A DNA stretch of 64,000 bases from Candidatus Chlorohelix allophototropha (GTDB lineage: Bacteria; Chloroflexota; Chloroflexia; Chloroheliales; Chloroheliaceae). The DNA lies in assembly GCF_030389965.1 (NCBI RefSeq), contig NZ_CP128401.1, forward strand, positions 310,001-374,000. Direction: 5' to 3'. A program made the translations under genes and the position numbers. Positions 60,784 to 64,000 of this stretch are shown piece after piece (position 1 is the first letter of the stretch; every line of letters starts with the position of its first letter). The notes beneath the pieces are model-generated. The model was not told the origin of the DNA, made no database searches, and saw only the letters and a list, made by a program, of their open reading frames with translations.

Positions 60784-62895
60784 TTGGCAAGGGAGTTGCA
60801 GATAGGGGATCAGTTCGGAAACTATAGCCTGATCCGGAAAATAGGGCAGGGCGGTTGGGGTGAGGTGTGGTTGGCGCACCACGTCAAATTGACCAATCGT
60901 CAGGTGGCGATTAAATTCGTGCTGCGCCCCCGTCCCAAAGAATTGCTGCGATTCGAGCACGAAGTGGAAATCCTCGACCGCTTGCGCCACAATCCCCATA
61001 TACTCAAGGCAGAAGATTTCGGGGAGCAAAATGATATTCCCTATCTGGTGATGGAATATGCTCCCGGTGGCGACCTTTCCCAACACATGAGGGGTTTGAG
61101 CCTACAGACGGTGGCGGATTATCTGTCCCAGATAGCCGATGCGCTGGATTATGCCCATGCTCAAAAGCCTAAGCCGATTATCCACCGCGACCTGAAGCCC
61201 ACCAACCTTTTGTTTGATGAACACGGCAAGCTGTTACTGGCTGACTTCGGGATTGCCCATGAAGATGATTACACTCTGACCTATTCCGCTACTAGCCTGG
61301 GTACGCCGGAATATATGGCGCCGGAGCAGTTCTTCGATGCCAAGCGGGTGGGTAAGGAAGCGGACATTTACAGTTTGGGGGTAATTGCCTTTCAGTTGGT
61401 GACGGGACGCTTGCCCTTTGGTAGCCGGGTGGAAGGGAGATCTTTCGGGGAACTGGAGATGGGGCACCGCAACCAACCCTTACCTCAAATTGGGCAGAAC
61501 AAACGGGAGTTGCTACCGACAGGCTTGCAAGCAACGCTAGAGAAAGCGATGGCGAAGGAGCCGAAAGATCGTTACCGGACGGCGAAAGCCTTTGCGACGG
61601 CATTCAAACAAGCGCTTGTGCCGGAAAAGCCCGCCCCCGTAACGCCGCCGCCCACTGAGGCTTATTCTGCGGATGAACGGAGAGGAAACCCACCGCTTAA
61701 CCCGGTAAAACCGCCGCAAAATTATTACCCAAACCCACCGCCTCAAGTTCCCCCACCTGCAAAGCCTCGTATTGTGGCGGATAAACATGGCATGTTTTCG
61801 TCTTCGAACCCCATGCAGATACATCATTCTTATTCTTATAGGAAAAGGAGGAATACTCTCTTCATGCGTTGGATAGCGGGAAGCGGCTTGTTGGTGGTAG
61901 CGGTGATAGCGGCGCTGCTGACGCTGAACACAGGCGGGAGGAGTACTACCCCTACGCCAATTGCCAAGGAAACAATAGTTACAGTCCCACCCCCCGCTTC
62001 AAGTGCTTCTTTCAAACTACTCATCACCCTCACCGGTCATTCTGGCGCTGTTTCATCGGTAGCCTTCAGCCCGGACGGCAAGACCCTCGCCAGCGGAAGT
62101 GATGATGGCAGCATCAAACTGTGGGACGCCGCTTCTGGCAACCTACTCAACACTCTCGCCGATCATTCTCTCCCTGTCAATTCAGTAACATTCAGCCCCA
62201 ATAGCAAAACCCTTGCCAGTGGAGGTGATGATAAAAACATCAAGCTGTGGGATGTCGCTACGGGCAAACTACTCAACACTCTCACTGGTCATTCCAATAT
62301 TGTCACATCAATTGTGTACAACCCAGATGGAAAGACCATCGCATCTGGAAGTGATGATACTAGCATCAAGTTGTGGGACACCGCTTCGGGCAAACTGCTC
62401 AACACTCTACAAGGGCATTCTAATATTGTCAGATCGGTAGCGTTCAGCCCGGACGGGAAAATCCTAGCCAGTGGAAGTTGGGATAACAGCATAAAGCTGT
62501 GGGACACCGCTTCGGGCAACCTACTCAACACTCTACAAGGGCATTCTAACGCTGTATGGTCAGTAGCGTTCGGCCCGGACGGGAAAATCCTAGCCAGTGG
62601 AAGTTGGGATAACAGCATAAAGCTGTGGGACACCGCTTCGGGCAACCTACTCAACACTCTACAAGGGCATTCTAACGCTGTATGGTTAGTAGCCTTCAGC
62701 CCGGACGGGAAGACCCTCGCCAGCGGAAGTGAAGATAAAAGCATAAAGCTGTGGGACACCGCTTCGGGCAACCTACTCAACACTCTACAAGGGCATTCTA
62801 ACGCTGTCAGATCGGTAGCTTACAGCCCGGACCGGAAGACCCTCGCCAGCGGGAGTATGGATAAAACCATCAAGTTGTGGGGGGTGGGAAGTTGA
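60784..62895 (+). CDS. Membrane Ser/Thr kinase with WD40 propeller sensor, second copy
   Basis: 703 residues from a TTG codon. Kinase: GQGGWGEVW, HRDLKPTNLLF, LADFGIAH. Pro-rich linker, membrane helix (WIAGSGLLVVAVIAALL, about 365-383), short linker, then seven WD40 repeats (about 410-703), ending IKLWGVGS like the protein at 50511. The two share a kinase-to-linker boundary (VIEKAMAKE or similar, then RYxTAKAFA, LVPEKPAPV), so they are duplicates. Three central repeats are nearly identical (LLNTLQGHSNAV), a sign of recent repeat amplification. The gene follows the TIR kinase by 86 bases and precedes another kinase by 51. Confidence 0.92.
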   Translation: MARELQIGDQFGNYSLIRKIGQGGWGEVWLAHHVKLTNRQVAIKFVLRPRPKELLRFEHEVEILDRLRHNPHILKAEDFGEQNDIPYLVMEYAPGGDLSQHMRGLSLQTVADYLSQIADALDYAHAQKPKPIIHRDLKPTNLLFDEHGKLLLADFGIAHEDDYTLTYSATSLGTPEYMAPEQFFDAKRVGKEADIYSLGVIAFQLVTGRLPFGSRVEGRSFGELEMGHRNQPLPQIGQNKRELLPTGLQATLEKAMAKEPKDRYRTAKAFATAFKQALVPEKPAPVTPPPTEAYSADERRGNPPLNPVKPPQNYYPNPPPQVPPPAKPRIVADKHGMFSSSNPMQIHHSYSYRKRRNTLFMRWIAGSGLLVVAVIAALLTLNTGGRSTTPTPIAKETIVTVPPPASSASFKLLITLTGHSGAVSSVAFSPDGKTLASGSDDGSIKLWDAASGNLLNTLADHSLPVNSVTFSPNSKTLASGGDDKNIKLWDVATGKLLNTLTGHSNIVTSIVYNPDGKTIASGSDDTSIKLWDTASGKLLNTLQGHSNIVRSVAFSPDGKILASGSWDNSIKLWDTASGNLLNTLQGHSNAVWSVAFGPDGKILASGSWDNSIKLWDTASGNLLNTLQGHSNAVWLVAFSPDGKTLASGSEDKSIKLWDTASGNLLNTLQGHSNAVRSVAYSPDRKTLASGSMDKTIKLWGVGS

Positions 62896-62946
62896 GCAGT
62901 CTAGGCAAACCGGAACAGGCAACAGCCCTATTAGCGAGGAATCTCT

Positions 62947-64000
62947 GTGCCAAATTTCAGTAAAGGCGAAAACGTCGGCAGCTACGTGCTGGACAAGAAG
63001 TTGGGAGAAGGGGGTTGGGGCGAGGTTTGGTTGGCGCGCCACCCCACCCTGTCCAAAAAACCGCCCGTTGCTATCAAGTTTTTGCTGCACCTCTCCGATA
63101 CAATGCTGGTACGCTTCAAGCAAGAGGCGGTTATCCTAGATAAGTTGCGGGATAATCCTCATATTATTACGGTCGAGGATTACGCCCAGCATCGAGGTGT
63201 ACCTTACCTGCTAATGCAATACGCCCCCAGAGGAAACCTTGCGGAAAGAATCGGTAATGGGCTGTCCCCTGAAGTAGTAGCAAACTATTTAACACAGGTA
63301 GCAGATGCGCTGGATTTTGCCCATGCTCAGGGTATAATCCATCGCGATGTGAAGCCCAGCAATGTTCTCTTTGACGGGCAAAATCGGTTGCTTCTGAGCG
63401 ATTTCGGGATTGCTCACGATGATTCCAAGCCATCTACCAACTCGGATGACCCCTTGAGAACACCGGAATACAGCGCGCCGGAGCAGTTCAAGAACGCCAA
63501 AGTTGTGACAGCGGCAGCAGATATATATGCGCTAGGAGCAATGACTTTCCAGTTATTGACCGGGCATTATCCTTTCGGAGCAAGACCGCTAAAAAGTGGG
63601 TATGAGTTGGCGTTTGCCCATTTCAATACTCCGGTACCAAAGCTGGAAAGCTACCGTGTGGGATTGCCAAGAGGCTTGCAAGCGGTAATTGAGAAGGCGA
63701 TGGCGAAGGAGGCGAGCGAGCGCTACCAAACGGCGAAAGCCTTCGCTATGGCATTCGAGCGGGCGCTTGTGCCGGAAAAGCCCACCCCCCTAGTGCCACC
63801 TACCGAGCCTTATTCTGAGAATGAGCGGATAGGAAACCCACCGCCTAACCCAGTAAAACCGCCCCAATATTATTACCCAAACCCATCGCCCCTAGTTTAC
63901 CCACCTGTAAACCCCCGAATAGAAGTGGAAAAGCCGCGTGCTTACCAACCGCCCCAAGCAGAAAAACCCCGCCCCCCACGCCGGAGAATAAAATTGGGCT
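62947..64000 (+). CDS. Ser/Thr kinase, N-terminal part (runs off the window)
   Basis: Open frame of at least 351 codons from GTG 62947, with GAGG seven bases upstream, and no stop by the window's end. Kinase motifs GEGGWGEVW, HRDVKPSNVLF (V for L in the HRDLKP motif), LSDFGIAH and APEQF are intact. It then has the shared linker (VPPTEPYSENERIGNPPPNP in part) and a basic RPPRRRIKLG just before an expected membrane helix, as in the WD40 kinases. Its C-terminal domain is unknown. Its kinase domain is closest to that of the FGE-type protein (ALGAMTFQLLTG). Confidence 0.9.
   Translation, partial: MPNFSKGENVGSYVLDKKLGEGGWGEVWLARHPTLSKKPPVAIKFLLHLSDTMLVRFKQEAVILDKLRDNPHIITVEDYAQHRGVPYLLMQYAPRGNLAERIGNGLSPEVVANYLTQVADALDFAHAQGIIHRDVKPSNVLFDGQNRLLLSDFGIAHDDSKPSTNSDDPLRTPEYSAPEQFKNAKVVTAAADIYALGAMTFQLLTGHYPFGARPLKSGYELAFAHFNTPVPKLESYRVGLPRGLQAVIEKAMAKEASERYQTAKAFAMAFERALVPEKPTPLVPPTEPYSENERIGNPPPNPVKPPQYYYPNPSPLVYPPVNPRIEVEKPRAYQPPQAEKPRPPRRRIKLG

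Overview
The window looks like accessory DNA of a Chloroflexota (Chloroflexi) bacterium. The main reason is a family of six secreted proteins that pair two copies of a W/Y-rich repeat (core FLDYWRNNGGL, GYPI, QWFERHRLELHPEN), a repeat type I associate with that phylum, with long arrays of NHL beta-propeller repeats. Transposons, an integrase, phage or plasmid-type genes and broken genes are frequent. The assignment rests on protein character only; I see no rRNA or tRNA.

Region 1 (1-13520) is a DNA phosphorothioation (Dnd) island. The minus strand carries dndB-dndC-dndD-dndE and a second, degenerate dndB-like gene, with tight overlaps. A promoter upstream of dndB is flanked by three TTTGGAAGT repeats. 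On the plus strand a PLD-nuclease/helicase gene is split by an IS4-type element and can be restored exactly on paper. It is followed by a 65-aa gene, a truncated SMC-type ATPase and an HNH nuclease with a possible sulfur-binding N-terminal domain. A primase-type C-terminus, twelve GTGACGC heptamers and a tyrosine integrase flank this region. The modification genes look intact, while the presumed effector module is damaged.

Region 2 (13556-22700) is mobile or phage-plasmid DNA: a DnaC-like loader, an IS21 element whose istB is itself split by a second IS4-type element, a ParB-methyltransferase fusion, a terminase-small-subunit-like HTH protein, and mostly empty sequence.

Region 3 (22701-64000) is a dense signalling locus: a small secreted peptide, six NHL proteins, a pseudokinase, FHA proteins (one with NERD, one with an SPFH-like domain), an ESCRT-III/PspA-like helical protein, and five Ser/Thr kinases fused to WD40 propellers, an SUMF1/FGE-like domain, a TIR domain or (last one) cut by the window edge. 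Seven copies of ATTTTTAGCGACA lie upstream of seven inferred transcription units. In six of them the box is exactly 27 bp from a TANNNT -10 hexamer, so these genes probably form one regulon under one activator. Two kinase units also share a nearly identical ~190-nt leader with several hairpins and a terminator-like stem, a candidate undescribed cis-regulatory RNA.

Three of the six NHL genes are broken: one by a single extra base in a G6 run, one by an IS66-type and an IS3-type insertion, one by a second IS66-type copy. Each IS-split gene returns to a continuous reading frame when the element and one target duplication are removed. Inferred working model: the secreted propeller proteins act outside the cell, membrane-anchored kinases with propeller sensors signal inward, and FHA, ESCRT-like, NERD and TIR proteins act as cytoplasmic readers or effectors.
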